From the NCBI GenBank assembly GCA_027676805.1, contig JAQENU010000008.1, positions 62,001 to 126,000 of the forward strand: DNA of 64,000 nt, in the 5' to 3' direction. Below the pieces are notes generated by a model. It worked only from the letters and a program-made list of their open reading frames with translations. It did no database searches and was not told the origin of the DNA. Numbering within the stretch: the first letter of the stretch is position 1; the number at the start of each line of letters is the position of its first letter. Source of the stretch: Coprobacillaceae bacterium UN01-12pH3A. Lineage in GTDB: Bacteria; Bacillota_I; Bacilli_A; Erysipelotrichales; Coprobacillaceae. The translations under genes were made by a program, and so were the position numbers. This document shows, one piece after another, positions 53,873 through 63,301 of this stretch.

Positions 53873-55114
53873 TTAAATAGGTAATCGCTTAAAATATCGT
53901 TTCAAAATCATAAAGAAATAGGAAACAAGATGTGTGAACAATAAGACCACTGCAATCTGTCGATAAGGGTCTGTTTCTATGCTGACGATGTTAAACACTG
54001 AAAAGCATAACGCAATAACGGCCGGATGAACCAAATAATAATATTTAGATAAATCTCTGTAAGGGAGGTTTATCTTTTTTTCTTTCTTACGTGTCACATA
54101 TAAAGTAAAGATAAACAAATAGTACGTTAAAGGGATGCAGCAAAGCAGAATATTACTATTGAGTCGGTCGAAATCGTGGAGAATGATTGCTTCAAAGACC
54201 AAGAAAAACATAGAAATGATCAGCTTAGATACACAGTGTTCCGAATAGACCTCCTTCTTTTTCCCCATACAATATCCTAATACCACATAAAACAAACCAA
54301 AGAAAAGAAAGTTTCTCGTTGTAAAGAAAATCTTATAATAAAACGTGATTAACTGCTGAATAGTAAGCGGCAATACTCCGTAATAAGTCTCAGTCGCACC
54401 AAAAAGCAATAAAATAAAAGATAAGATCAATAGATTTTTGACTGGAAATCGTTCCTTCCATTTTCTTAATACCAATAAAGAGAGCATGACGGCTGGAAAA
54501 TACCATAAATGATAATAAACCCCCGTATAGACTAAAGTCACAATCACAACTAATGGAGAAAGGACAATCAGTAACAGAATTAAGATCGGAGCAGAGAACT
54601 GGAGAGTATCCATATAGCCTTGAATTGTCGGTAAATAATGAATCGCATCATTTATTAATATAGGAATATAAAGAGCGCTCCACGTTAAATACAAAGGAAT
54701 CATCTTTGATACATGCTTTTTCATATAATCGGGCTGTTCTTTTTCTTTAATAGCGGTAAAATAACCGGTAATGACAAAAAACAAAGGCACACACACCCGT
54801 GTAATAATATTATTAAACGCTAAATCAAGGGGATTAGAATAATCAAAAAAAGGACGCAGGTGCAAAATAATAATTAAAATCGCACAAATATATTTTAAAA
54901 CATCTAAATTTTTGTAGTTAACTCCCTGTTTTTCATGGTTTCTATCCATCCTTTTTTGGAGATGTATCCCCATCATGCTAAAAGCGATGATCATCGTTAA
55001 AATCACCCAAGGATTTCCAAAACCATTTTCTATCTGAAAGACATTGATCCATTTTAATACTAAGATCAGCATGGATACAACGACTACAATGACGACTTCA
55101 TTTTTATACTTCAT
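53873..55114 (-). CDS. Acyltransferase family 3 membrane protein
   Basis: A 413-residue protein with about ten transmembrane helices. The N-terminal part (LDVLKYICAILIIILHLRPF) is typical of the acyltransferase 3/OafA family, which acetylates surface polysaccharides or peptidoglycan. The catalytic His appears within LHLRPF. A start with poor ribosome binding site at 55114 is uncertain. The substrate cannot be inferred. Confidence 0.75.
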   Translation of the reverse strand: MKYKNEVVIVVVVSMLILVLKWINVFQIENGFGNPWVILTMIIAFSMMGIHLQKRMDRNHEKQGVNYKNLDVLKYICAILIIILHLRPFFDYSNPLDLAFNNIITRVCVPLFFVITGYFTAIKEKEQPDYMKKHVSKMIPLYLTWSALYIPILINDAIHYLPTIQGYMDTLQFSAPILILLLIVLSPLVVIVTLVYTGVYYHLWYFPAVMLSLLVLRKWKERFPVKNLLILSFILLLFGATETYYGVLPLTIQQLITFYYKIFFTTRNFLFFGLFYVVLGYCMGKKKEVYSEHCVSKLIISMFFLVFEAIILHDFDRLNSNILLCCIPLTYYLFIFTLYVTRKKEKKINLPYRDLSKYYYLVHPAVIALCFSVFNIVSIETDPYRQIAVVLLFTHLVSYFFMILKRYFKRLPI

Positions 55115-55237
55115 TCAATTAACATCCAACTTTCATTCTAAATTATCTTGTCATTACTTATTAATATATAATGAATCTGTCTATTTGTCATCTTATTTTT
55201 AGTCAGTGAGGAGACACACCATTAAAAAACATAATAA

Positions 55238-55262
55238 AAAGAGCGTCATCGCCCTTTTAAAT
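55238..55262 (-). terminator. Terminator after carboxylesterase gene
   Basis: AAAAGGGCG and CGCTCTTTTT form a stem with an ATGA loop on the - strand, right after the gene's stop codon. Confidence 0.75.
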
Positions 55263-56665
55263 TATAATTTATAGACCTGATCGGGGAAACGATCACAGAC
55301 TTCATCTTCTATCTTTTCGATATGAATAGGATCATCCCAAATCATCTGACAGTTGGATTCATTCAATGGCTTCCAGCTTTCAATATTGGGTTTTCCCTCT
55401 TCAACAAAAAACAAATAAGCTTCTTTAATCAAATCACCTAACCTTATGATTTCTTCTTTATCCGGAGTATTAGGAAAGTATTTTTCCAGCTTTACTCTCG
55501 GCTCAAACGAAAGGATATGATCCATGCAGTGACAGGCGGGAAGAAACTCTGTGCTATACTGCCAAACAGTACTGCCATTTTCAGTTAAAATTCTGCCTAA
55601 ACGATAGCTGTAGGTGCGGTACATATAATCGGACAACACTTTGATCCAAGCATCTTCCACTCCATGCTCTTTCATTAATAGCTTGGCATCTTCGATTGCT
55701 GTCGAAGCATTTTGACCAAATAATTCTCTGGCGATTTGTTTACCATAAAGATGAAAATCAATCCCCATCATCTTAAAAAAGACCATTTCATGCTTGGAAC
55801 TGCCGATGATCGCCCTGCCCTGCCAATACTCTTTTGAGTCCAGCTTCTTAAAAAAGTCCGATGGAATCACCACATTATCCGCAACCGGTCCAAAAACACA
55901 GGTACTGCCAAATCCTTTGCATAGAACTTGTTGACCTTTTAAAAGTTCAGAAACCGGCATTGTCAGCAAATCATTAAGATCATCTATCTTCATAATTCTT
56001 TTATAGCGCTCTGTAATTTTTTGAGCAGTCTTAATATCACGGACACTCTGTGCTGCCCCGCTCACTAAAATAACTTGCTGGAAATAGTATTTTGCCTTTG
56101 GGTGCATCATGATGGCACCTAATGATTTTGCTCCTGCCGAGCTTCCTAAAACCGTCACTCTGTTTGGGTCCCCGCCAAATTGATGAATATGATCGTGAAC
56201 CCATTTCAATGCCGCTATTTGATCTAATGTTCCATTATTTCCTGAGGATTGAAATTCCTCTGCCAATTCGTTTCCCAAATAAAGATAGCCCAGCACCCCT
56301 AAACGATAATTAATCGTAACATAGACGATCCTTCTGTTTCCGATCACATGATGAGGGTCCATTTTCTGATTGCTCCCATTTTGAAAGGCTCCACCATGAA
56401 TTTCTACTAAAACAGGCAGTGCCTCATTTAATGAGGGTGTATATACGTTTAGATTCAAACCATCTTCACTGCATTCTGTCGTTATATCTCCATCTGCTAT
56501 CTGAGCAGTTTTATCACGAAAATGAGTACAATCTAATAGTCCCTTCCAAGCTATGTCATGCGGTGCCTGAAAACGTTCTGCCACCGCATAAGGAATGCCT
56601 TTAAATAAATACAAGTTATTTTCTTTATATCCTTCTATTTTTCCTAACGTTGTTTCTATGATCAT
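55262..56665 (-). CDS. Type B carboxylesterase
   Basis: A 467-residue alpha/beta hydrolase of the carboxylesterase family. The nucleophile is in TVLGSSAGAKSLG, the oxyanion hole is in EIHGGAFQNGSN, and the N-terminal TTLGKIEGYKENNLYLFKGIPYA is characteristic. The length is typical. The ATG at 56665 follows GGAGAG. It is divergent from the LysR gene, 76 bases away, so the LysR protein may regulate it. Confidence 0.85.
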   Translation of the reverse strand: MIIETTLGKIEGYKENNLYLFKGIPYAVAERFQAPHDIAWKGLLDCTHFRDKTAQIADGDITTECSEDGLNLNVYTPSLNEALPVLVEIHGGAFQNGSNQKMDPHHVIGNRRIVYVTINYRLGVLGYLYLGNELAEEFQSSGNNGTLDQIAALKWVHDHIHQFGGDPNRVTVLGSSAGAKSLGAIMMHPKAKYYFQQVILVSGAAQSVRDIKTAQKITERYKRIMKIDDLNDLLTMPVSELLKGQQVLCKGFGSTCVFGPVADNVVIPSDFFKKLDSKEYWQGRAIIGSSKHEMVFFKMMGIDFHLYGKQIARELFGQNASTAIEDAKLLMKEHGVEDAWIKVLSDYMYRTYSYRLGRILTENGSTVWQYSTEFLPACHCMDHILSFEPRVKLEKYFPNTPDKEEIIRLGDLIKEAYLFFVEEGKPNIESWKPLNESNCQMIWDDPIHIEKIEDEVCDRFPDQVYKL

Positions 56666-56741
56666 TTTCTTATCTCTCCTATTCAATTGCTTAAATCATG
56701 GGTTTCCTTTATACTTTATTATAATGAAAGAGGGAAAGCCT

Positions 56742-57611
56742 ATGGAATTACTACAATTATATTATTTTATACAAGTTGCGAAAAAGGAAAATATGAGTCA
56801 GGTCGCTAAAGAACTGCATATTGCTCAGCCATCGCTGAGCCAGACTATCAAGCGCTTAGAAAACGAATTGGATACTCCCTTATTTGATCGTCAGGGGAAA
56901 CATCTCCAACTAAATGAATATGGTCGAATCGTTGAACGTTACTGTCAGCATATTTTTACTGCCCTTGAGAATATTCAAAGTGAAATCGCCGATTTAAAAG
57001 GAATAAACAATTCTACTGTTTCTCTTAAAATTCAAGCGGCGTCTTCTCTTCTGCCTGATTTGCTTAAAACATTTCGCCAGCGTCACCCGGATATTCATTT
57101 TAGGATCAGTCAATCTACTCATGATCAAACTTTCCCCAATGAAAGCGACCTTATTCTCTATGCTGCCCGTCAAGCCAATGATGATGATTATCTTTTGCTT
57201 AAAGAACGATTAGTGGCTGTTTTACCGGTTCATCACCCACTTGCCGCTAAAGAATATATTGCGTTAAAGGAGCTTAAAGATGACTTATTCATCAGTCTGG
57301 ATCCTAAAAGCAATCTTTATGAATTGCTTCATTACTACTGTCAGCAGTGTCATTTTGAACCTAATATTCACCTTTACAGTGACAACCCCAACACCTTTCG
57401 TGAATTATTGAATCTTGGCATGGATGTTGCCTTGATCCCGGAACTCACATGGAGACAGGATATTTATCCTAATCTAGTGATTAGACCCATTGAGGATATT
57501 GATTGTTTCCGCTATATTTATCTGCATTGGCAAAAAGATCAATATCAAGGCGGAGCTGCTAAAGCCTTAGCTTGGCATATAATTGATTACTTTAAACAGT
57601 TTACCAAATAA
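56742..57611 (+). CDS. LysR-family transcriptional regulator
   Basis: A 289-residue LysR regulator. The helix-turn-helix (residues 1-60: KKENMSQVAKELHIAQPSLSQTIKRLE) is followed by the periplasmic-binding-like effector domain. ATG at 56742 follows AGAGGGA. It is divergent from a carboxylesterase gene and overlaps the 3' end of a convergent AEC transporter gene by 11 bases. Targets are probably one or both. Confidence 0.92.
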   Translation: MELLQLYYFIQVAKKENMSQVAKELHIAQPSLSQTIKRLENELDTPLFDRQGKHLQLNEYGRIVERYCQHIFTALENIQSEIADLKGINNSTVSLKIQAASSLLPDLLKTFRQRHPDIHFRISQSTHDQTFPNESDLILYAARQANDDDYLLLKERLVAVLPVHHPLAAKEYIALKELKDDLFISLDPKSNLYELLHYYCQQCHFEPNIHLYSDNPNTFRELLNLGMDVALIPELTWRQDIYPNLVIRPIEDIDCFRYIYLHWQKDQYQGGAAKALAWHIIDYFKQFTK

Positions 57612-58512
57612 TCTCCGCAAGCATCATAATCATTGGCATCGTAACAATAGAACATAGAGTACTTAAACAGACGATGCGCACTGCTTGCTTGTAGTCTTGG
57701 TTATGTATCTGCGCAAAAATTGCAACATTCGATCCAATCGGGGTCGAAGCAACAATTAAAATGGCCATCTTCATGGTCGAATAGGCACTAGGAACAAAAG
57801 ATAATATGCCTAGTGTCAGCAACGGAATAACAAGTAATCGGACAATACTGCTCAAATATGCGTAACGATTGATAATGATTTCCTTCCATGCTACTTGGGC
57901 TAAATAGGTTCCTAAGCTAAACATCGCCAATGGTGCATTCAGACCTGCAATCCCTTGGATACTGCTGAGGACGATTACCGGCACCTGTATCTGACAAACA
58001 AATAAAATAAGTCCTGCCACTAAACTGATTAAGATGGGATTAGTAAGAATTTTCTTTGATGAAACAGCCTTTTTGTTTTGAGTAATTACAAAAACACCAT
58101 AAGTCCACTGCAATAGATTAAGCAGTGCGACAAAAGCCGATACATAAAATACCGCTTCATCACCATATAATGCGGAAACTAAGGGAATCCCGATAAAACC
58201 GGCATTAGAAAATGAATCACCAAAATTCTCAATTGGTCTATTTTTGAAAAAGAACCAAGAAACGATCATCGCTAATAAAAGAGCTGCTAAGGAAAAACCA
58301 AAAGCAATCCCTAAGCCTTTCAAGCGCTCTATCGTCATTTCATTTAAAAAGGCTTTAATGACAACCGCCGGCATAACTGCATAGATCAATATATTCCCTA
58401 AAGCCTTACTGCCTTCCAGTGATAATTTTTTTGTCTTAAATAAGATCACACCCATGAACATGAAGATATACATTATCATAATCTGCTGAAATAAAACTGA
58501 GACAAGCTTCAT
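57601..58512 (-). CDS. AEC-family (auxin efflux carrier-type) transporter
   Basis: A 303-residue membrane protein with about ten helices. The family repeat segments LGNILIYAVMPAVVIKAFL and NAGFIGIPLVSALYGDEAVFY are present. Members export organic acids or malate. The ATG at 58512 is spaced behind AAGGAGG. Convergent with lysR. Confidence 0.85.
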   Translation of the reverse strand: MKLVSVLFQQIMIMYIFMFMGVILFKTKKLSLEGSKALGNILIYAVMPAVVIKAFLNEMTIERLKGLGIAFGFSLAALLLAMIVSWFFFKNRPIENFGDSFSNAGFIGIPLVSALYGDEAVFYVSAFVALLNLLQWTYGVFVITQNKKAVSSKKILTNPILISLVAGLILFVCQIQVPVIVLSSIQGIAGLNAPLAMFSLGTYLAQVAWKEIIINRYAYLSSIVRLLVIPLLTLGILSFVPSAYSTMKMAILIVASTPIGSNVAIFAQIHNQDYKQAVRIVCLSTLCSIVTMPMIMMLAEIIW

Positions 58513-58607
58513 ACTCATTCCTCCTTTAAACCTATTATATATAAACGCTTTCATAATATAAAATATATATAAAATTATATATTTATAGGTTTAAATCTAT
58601 ATAAAAT

Positions 58608-58633
58608 AAAAAGCTGAACAAAAAACAGCTTTG
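58608..58633 (-). terminator. Terminator after the MerR gene at 58634
   Basis: AAAGCTG and CAGCTTT form a stem on the - strand, followed by TTATTTT. Confidence 0.75.
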
Positions 58634-59035
58634 CTATTTTTTTGTTACAGCTTGTTTATGAATACTTTCAGTTCCTGCTTCCAATGCCGCTTTATAATAA
58701 CGACATTTATGTTCGATGGTTTTCATTGATTTTTCCAGTTCTGCCATCTGTTCTTCCACGATGCGCTTTCTTTCTAAAAACATATCATAGCGCTGCTGCA
58801 GCGTGGCATCTCCCTCTGCACACCAAATACTGAATTGCTTAATATCTTTAATCGGCATGCCTGTGTTTTTCAAACACTCAATAATCGCCAGCATTCCTAA
58901 ATCGGATTCAGAAAATACCCGCACTCCTGAATTCTTTCTTTCAATAAATGGCAGTAGTCCTTCTTTATCATAATAGCGAATCGTAGAACTTGGCAAGTTC
59001 AATTTCTCCGCCACCTGTCCTATAGAATATCCCAT
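58634..59035 (-). CDS. MerR-family transcriptional regulator
   Basis: A 133-residue MerR protein with the N-terminal winged helix SIGQVAEKLNLPSSTIRYYDKEGLLPF and a coiled coil, with no cysteine-rich metal loop. Target genes are unclear. A TTGACA -35 box lies at 59089-59094 but the spacing to a -10 is not decisive. Confidence 0.88.
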   Translation of the reverse strand: MGYSIGQVAEKLNLPSSTIRYYDKEGLLPFIERKNSGVRVFSESDLGMLAIIECLKNTGMPIKDIKQFSIWCAEGDATLQQRYDMFLERKRIVEEQMAELEKSMKTIEHKCRYYKAALEAGTESIHKQAVTKK

Positions 59036-59115
59036 AACATCCTCCGTTCAAATAAATCTATATAACGATTATCATTAAACTAAGGAAATGTCAAGGAAAG
59101 ATAATGATTATCTCC

Positions 59116-59466
59116 TTATTTTGTCCATTGTCTCTGACAATTTTGCATTTCTTTTTCTTTTACAGCCTTAAACAAATCAATATTTAGCTTATTACAAATA
59201 CTTAACAGTACAATAAAAGTATCTGCTACTTCACTCTCAATCGTATCATAATGACTTAGTTTACTCTTGTCCGTTCTCAAATCTGTCGCATCTTTTCTTA
59301 TCGCTTTAGCTAATTCTCCGACTTCTTCTGTCATCATCAGCATTGTTTTTTCAATTTCCTGCTCATGAAACCCGCGCAGCTCAATTACTTTCCTGATATA
59401 TTCCTGTACTTCCCGCAATGTATTGGCTTCTGATAAATTTTCATATAATTCCATTTGCTTTGACAT
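59116..59466 (-). CDS. MazG-like nucleotide pyrophosphohydrolase
   Basis: A 116-residue all-alpha NTP pyrophosphohydrolase of the MazG-like group. The metal-binding core is MMTEEVGELAKAIRKD and later ESEVADTFIVLLSICN, matching the ExxE-x(12-28)-ExxD pattern. It would hydrolyse (d)NTPs or ppGpp-like nucleotides. It is encoded by itself. Confidence 0.82.
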   Translation of the reverse strand: MSKQMELYENLSEANTLREVQEYIRKVIELRGFHEQEIEKTMLMMTEEVGELAKAIRKDATDLRTDKSKLSHYDTIESEVADTFIVLLSICNKLNIDLFKAVKEKEMQNCQRQWTK

Positions 59467-59580
59467 AATATCCCTCCGTTTTCACCATTATAGCATAAAT
59501 TTATTTTCCAAATGACATAATCAACTGGATTACGATCATCCATAAGATAAAAACAAAGTGTATTGACTCAAAAAACAGAT

Positions 59581-60075
59581 TTAATTTACCTTTATTTCTT
59601 TATCTTTCGCAAGATGAAGCTTCAGAATAATACATCTAGCTATAGGCTGTGCAATACATAATTCTACAAAAAATGATATTGCAAAATTTCTGGGCCATTT
59701 ATAAAAAAACATTTTAATTGGCTCTAATGTAACGGAACGTGTGCCTATCCAAGTTCCTATAACTGTTAAAAATACAGACATTAATAATACCGAGCATAGG
59801 ATATTGACAATGATATGCGAATTAAAGCTATCTTCCTTTGAAACAATTCTTGCTGTTAATTTTTCTGCCGGTATATAAGTTATAAGAACAATGATGATCA
59901 CGCTCAACCAAATGATGGGGAGTATGCTTAAAACATCAGCCCAAACATAAAGGTGAAACCCCGCTTCAAAGCATGTGATTAGAGGAGCAATAATATTAAC
60001 TGATAATATTGATATAACTCCCATAAAAAGTGCAAATTCTTTTTTATTACGTGGTAATTTCATATAAAAATCCAT
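59581..60075 (-). CDS. DUF2798-like membrane protein
   Basis: A 164-residue protein with about four hydrophobic segments in two repeated halves (MGVISILSVNIIAPLITC and NFAISFFVELCIAQPIAR), the pattern of DUF2798. Function unknown. Its leader contains a 28-bp perfect palindrome followed by T residues, like an attenuator. Confidence 0.7.
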   Translation of the reverse strand: MDFYMKLPRNKKEFALFMGVISILSVNIIAPLITCFEAGFHLYVWADVLSILPIIWLSVIIIVLITYIPAEKLTARIVSKEDSFNSHIIVNILCSVLLMSVFLTVIGTWIGTRSVTLEPIKMFFYKWPRNFAISFFVELCIAQPIARCIILKLHLAKDKEIKVN

Positions 60076-60094
60076 ATAGTTTCTCTCCTTTCAA

Positions 60095-60129
60095 ACAAAA
60101 ACAGCGTGAAATCGATCGATTTCACGCTG
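60095..60129 (-). promoter_or_regulatory. Perfect 28-bp palindrome / intrinsic terminator in the DUF2798 leader
   Basis: CAGCGTGAAATCGA and its exact reverse complement meet at 60102-60129 with no spacer. On the - strand it is followed by five T residues before the ribosome binding site. It may be an attenuator or a repressor operator. Confidence 0.6.
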
Positions 60130-60161
60130 AACCGTTATACGCGTAATTTTTTTGCAAATAG

Positions 60162-60191
60162 ATTATATCATTTTTCTTTTTTAATTTTCAA
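60162..60191 (-). promoter_or_regulatory. Promoter of DUF2798 leader
   Basis: TTGAAA (60186-60191), 18-bp spacer, TATAAT (60162-60167), about 35 bases upstream of the palindrome. Confidence 0.55.
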
Positions 60192-60237
60192 GTATAAATT
60201 TAAACTTATCTCAGCTAAATATTCTAGCTCTCAAAAC

Positions 60238-60264
60238 AAAAAAAACAACCCATTTAGGATTGTT
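60238..60264 (-). terminator. Terminator after tRNA-Arg
   Basis: AACAATCC and GGGTTGTT pair on the - strand around TAAAT, followed by TTTTTT. Confidence 0.75.
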
Positions 60265-60274
60265 GATTTATAAA

Positions 60275-60351
60275 TGGCGTCCACGACAGGATTCGAACCT
60301 GTGACCGCACGCTTAGAAGGCGTGTGCTCTATCCAGCTGAGCTACGTAGAC
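60275..60351 (-). tRNA. tRNA-Arg (anticodon TCT)
   Basis: A full cloverleaf can be drawn. The acceptor stem is GTCTACG/CGTGGAC, the D-arm GCTCAGCTGGATAGAGC, the anticodon arm CACGC-CTTCTAA-GCGTG with TCT, and the T-arm ACAGG-TTCGAAT-CCTGT. CCA is encoded at 60275-60277. Confidence 0.96.
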
Positions 60352-60418
60352 ATCTCTTACTGACTGCTTTTACATATTATCATTAATCAAGTTATTAGTC
60401 AATCATTTTTTGATAAAA

Positions 60419-60454
60419 TTAGTAAAATCTCACAGCCTAATGGGTGTGAGATTC
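60419..60454 (-). terminator. Terminator after the helical protein gene
   Basis: AATCTCACA and TGTGAGATT pair around CCCATTAGGC on the - strand, followed by TTAC. Confidence 0.7.
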
Positions 60455-60461
60455 ATTCATT

Positions 60462-60779
60462 CTAATCGACAATATCTTTTACATCGTCAGCGACTTTACG
60501 AGCAGATTTACCCAGCTTGTCAAATCCTTTTTTCACGTCTTTTTGTAATTTTTCTACTTCCTGATGGTTTTTAAATGCTTCCAGCATAGAAGCGACATTT
60601 TCACCTAGCTCCATCATACCGTCACTAGCTTCTTCAACGCCATCTTTTGCCATTCTTTTAGCGTCCGAAGCATATTCTCCCATTTTCTTTGCCATATCGC
60701 TATTGGCAATGGGATCAATCACTTTATCATCTACAAAATCAACTGCCTGTTCTAAATTATTCTTACTTTTCTTATTCAT
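60462..60779 (-). CDS. Small amphipathic helical protein
   Basis: A 105-residue soluble protein made of amphipathic helices with repeated Lys-Asp/Val patterns (SDMAKKMGEYASDAKRMAKDG, KDVKKGFDKLGKSARKVADDV). It resembles YtxH- or apolipoprotein-like stress proteins in pattern, but no family can be assigned. It follows a lipoprotein gene of similar composition by eleven bases and ends at a terminator. Confidence 0.55.
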   Translation of the reverse strand: MNKKSKNNLEQAVDFVDDKVIDPIANSDMAKKMGEYASDAKRMAKDGVEEASDGMMELGENVASMLEAFKNHQEVEKLQKDVKKGFDKLGKSARKVADDVKDIVD

Positions 60780-60790
60780 TGTTATCCTCC

Positions 60791-61288
60791 TTATCCATTC
60801 TTAATCATTTCGCTGAATTTATGTACCATGTCATCCTTAGCTTCATTGATCTTACCTAATCCAGTTGATATATCATTTTTTAATCCGGTGGAAATCTCAC
60901 TGCTTTCACTTTCGATTCCACCGCTGACATTGCTGATAAAGCTGCGTACATTTTTACCTAGCTTAGCGATTTCATGATTGCCTGCTTCTTCGTTTGTTCC
61001 GGCAATATTTTCTAAATAAGAACTGTAGTATCCCATCTGTTTAGTCACTTCATAATCTGAAAATGGGTCCTGCATATGGGTATCAATATATTTAATGGCT
61101 TCTTCTACATCATTTTCTAAGTTGTTTCCGATGTTTTTGGCTTCATTTTTTCCTTTATCAATCATTCCTTCAACATCCTTTTGCAATGTTTCGGCTGTTG
61201 TTTTAGGACTGGACTGACACCCACTTAAAACAAAGATCATCATGCTGAAGATAAAAACTGTTATTAACTTTTTCAATGTATGATTCAT
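60791..61288 (-). CDS. Predicted lipoprotein with helical domain
   Basis: A protein of about 165 residues with lipobox VLSGC near residue 23. The rest is helical with many Asn/Asp/Lys residues (DKGKNEAKNIGNNLENDVEEAI and GLGKINEAKDDMVHKFSEM). No family is recognised. Its similarity in composition to the next gene product suggests a pair, one on the membrane and one in the cytoplasm. Confidence 0.6.
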   Translation of the reverse strand: MNHTLKKLITVFIFSMMIFVLSGCQSSPKTTAETLQKDVEGMIDKGKNEAKNIGNNLENDVEEAIKYIDTHMQDPFSDYEVTKQMGYYSSYLENIAGTNEEAGNHEIAKLGKNVRSFISNVSGGIESESSEISTGLKNDISTGLGKINEAKDDMVHKFSEMIKNG

Positions 61289-61366
61289 CATCATCCCTCA
61301 CATTCTATTTATAGCTTTCACTATAATGTGTGTTTACAATAAAAAATTATACAAAAAAAGAGATCA

Positions 61367-61834
61367 TTAAGATCTCATTTCAATAAATTCTACACGCATT
61401 TCTTCATTATCAATATAAAGAACAGCATAGCTTGCCGGTGATCCGCCGCGAGGTAAATGCGTTGATCCCGGATTAATAATTTTAACGTTTTCGATATCAA
61501 TATTCATTGGCATATGGGTATGTCCGCAGCAAAGAATATCTAATTGATTTTCTTTTGCAAATTCAAGCATGGCTTCTTCTTTATTGAAATAACCAAAATA
61601 CTGACCATGGGCAATGCCTATTCGATATCCTTCAAAATCAATGATCTCATAATCCTTTAAATCCGATGTCCAATCGTTATTCCCGCGGACAGCCACAAAT
61701 TCCGATAACTGATCATCATAGCCCTCATTATCGCCGCAATGAATAAATAAATCGGCGTCTTCATTATCTTCTAACACCTGAATAACATCAGCAGCTCGAC
61801 CATGATTATCAGACATAATGACTATTTTTTTCAC
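61367..61834 (-). CDS. YfcE/MJ0936-type metallophosphoesterase
   Basis: A 155-residue calcineurin-like phosphodiesterase. Metal ligands are in MSDNHGRA, CGDNEGYDD, RGNND and CCGHTHMP. It starts with GTG overlapping the end of the fucosidase gene by four bases, so the two are coupled. The substrate is unknown. A GAGATC/GATCTC hairpin with seven T residues lies at its 3' end. Confidence 0.88.
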   Translation of the reverse strand: MKKIVIMSDNHGRAADVIQVLEDNEDADLFIHCGDNEGYDDQLSEFVAVRGNNDWTSDLKDYEIIDFEGYRIGIAHGQYFGYFNKEEAMLEFAKENQLDILCCGHTHMPMNIDIENVKIINPGSTHLPRGGSPASYAVLYIDNEEMRVEFIEMRS

Positions 61835-63117
61835 GATTTTAAGGTAATCTCCAATACTGTATCGATAGGATTAGGTAAATCATTAGCTCCGGCAAAATTG
61901 ATGAAAACAATATCCGGATAATTATTGACTGTCCAGTAATCCATCACTTTCACTTCTGTTCCATCATTTAATAAAATAATCGATTCAATCTGCTCTTTAC
62001 GAATGCCAAATAATGGAATTCCGCCAATAGACATTTCCATAATATGATAATAGAGCTTATTTCCTCTTTGAGTGATCCGTCCGTTATCCGGCTTTGCCAG
62101 TTCAGACGGTCCACATCCATAAATACTTTTTGAATAATCTGTCATCCACTCACCGATTTCATTTAAAATACGAATCGAGTCTTTAGGAAAACGTCCGCGT
62201 GCATCCGGTCCAACATTTAAAATCATGTTTCCTCCTTTTGACACACATTCCACTAATTTGCGAATGATTGTTGATGGTTTTTTAAAGTTATGATCGGATG
62301 AATGATACCCCCAGTTATCATTCATGGTAATACAAGCTTCCCATAAGACCGGATTTCCCATATCGTCTAAAATACCATAGGGAGGAATAACCTGTTCAGG
62401 GGAAACAAAGTCTCCTGAATAATCCGTTGGATGCTGCGTTGCCAATGAACCGAATCCCTCACCGCTGACCTCCAAACGATTGTCTAAAATAATATCCGGC
62501 TGATGCTTTCTGACCATCTCTACTAATTCCTGAGCTTTCCAAGTTTCCGCCGTCATATTGTCATAAGAAAAGTCAAACCACATAATATCAATCGGTCCGT
62601 ACTGTGTACATAATTCTTCTACTTGTCCATGCATATAGTTTAAATAACGATCAAAGTCATGCAATGTATCTTTAAAAGCTTCATTTCTTCTTTCCGGATG
62701 CTGTTTATCTCCATAGTGAGGAAAATCCGGATGATACCAATCGATCAAAGAGAAATACAGTCCCGCTCTGATTCCCTCTGCACGAAATGCTTCTAAAAAT
62801 TCTCTGACAAAGTCACGTTTTGTTTTATAGTCGGTCAGCTTACTGTCAAATAAGCAATAGCCGTCATGATGTTTGGCAGTTAAAACAGCGTATTTCATTC
62901 CTGCTTTTTTCGCCATTTTTGCCCATTCCTTCATATCACAATCATCTGGATCAAAGGCATCGATATATTTTTGATAATCTTCATTGCTGATCTCTTCATA
63001 GCTTCTGATCCATTCTCCTCTGGCTGGAACAGCGTATGCGCCAAAGTGGATGAACATCCCAAATCTTGCGTCTTTATACCACTCTACTCTTTTGTTATAT
63101 ACTGCTCTATCAAACAT
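61831..63117 (-). CDS. GH29 alpha-L-fucosidase
   Basis: A protein of about 428 residues with a GH29 catalytic barrel: RFGMFIHFGAYAVPARGEW, LTAKHHDGYCLFDSKLTDY and the nucleophile Asp in DIMWFDFSYDN. No signal peptide is seen, so it is likely cytoplasmic. The ATG at 63117 follows GAGGTG. It would release fucose from host-type or plant glycans, fitting a gut organism. Confidence 0.85.
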   Translation of the reverse strand: MFDRAVYNKRVEWYKDARFGMFIHFGAYAVPARGEWIRSYEEISNEDYQKYIDAFDPDDCDMKEWAKMAKKAGMKYAVLTAKHHDGYCLFDSKLTDYKTKRDFVREFLEAFRAEGIRAGLYFSLIDWYHPDFPHYGDKQHPERRNEAFKDTLHDFDRYLNYMHGQVEELCTQYGPIDIMWFDFSYDNMTAETWKAQELVEMVRKHQPDIILDNRLEVSGEGFGSLATQHPTDYSGDFVSPEQVIPPYGILDDMGNPVLWEACITMNDNWGYHSSDHNFKKPSTIIRKLVECVSKGGNMILNVGPDARGRFPKDSIRILNEIGEWMTDYSKSIYGCGPSELAKPDNGRITQRGNKLYYHIMEMSIGGIPLFGIRKEQIESIILLNDGTEVKVMDYWTVNNYPDIVFINFAGANDLPNPIDTVLEITLKS

Positions 63118-63145
63118 TATTTTCACCTCTGTAACAGTATAACAT

Positions 63146-63184
63146 AAAAAAAGAAAGAAACAATCATCATACGATAATTGTTTC
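63146..63184 (-). terminator. Hairpin between the CRISPR array and the fucosidase gene
   Basis: GAAACAAT (63157-63164) pairs with ATTGTTTC (63177-63184). On the - strand it is followed by TTTCTTTTTTT. It would stop transcription arriving from the array. Confidence 0.6.
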
Positions 63185-63301
63185 AAGTTCACAAGTTTAC
63201 CACAAATTTAATTAAAATATTCAATGACGAATCTAAATATGTTCCTAATTATAAATTTTTCATATTCTTAATTCTGCTCTTGAGGCAGACCCAACCTCAG
63301 A

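Noticed and set aside
59064..59094. MerR-type 19-bp spacer promoter ahead of the MerR gene at 58634
   Set aside because: TTGACA is present but no clear GAGT-ACTC palindrome or -10 box at a 19-bp distance; not grouped with promoters A to C.
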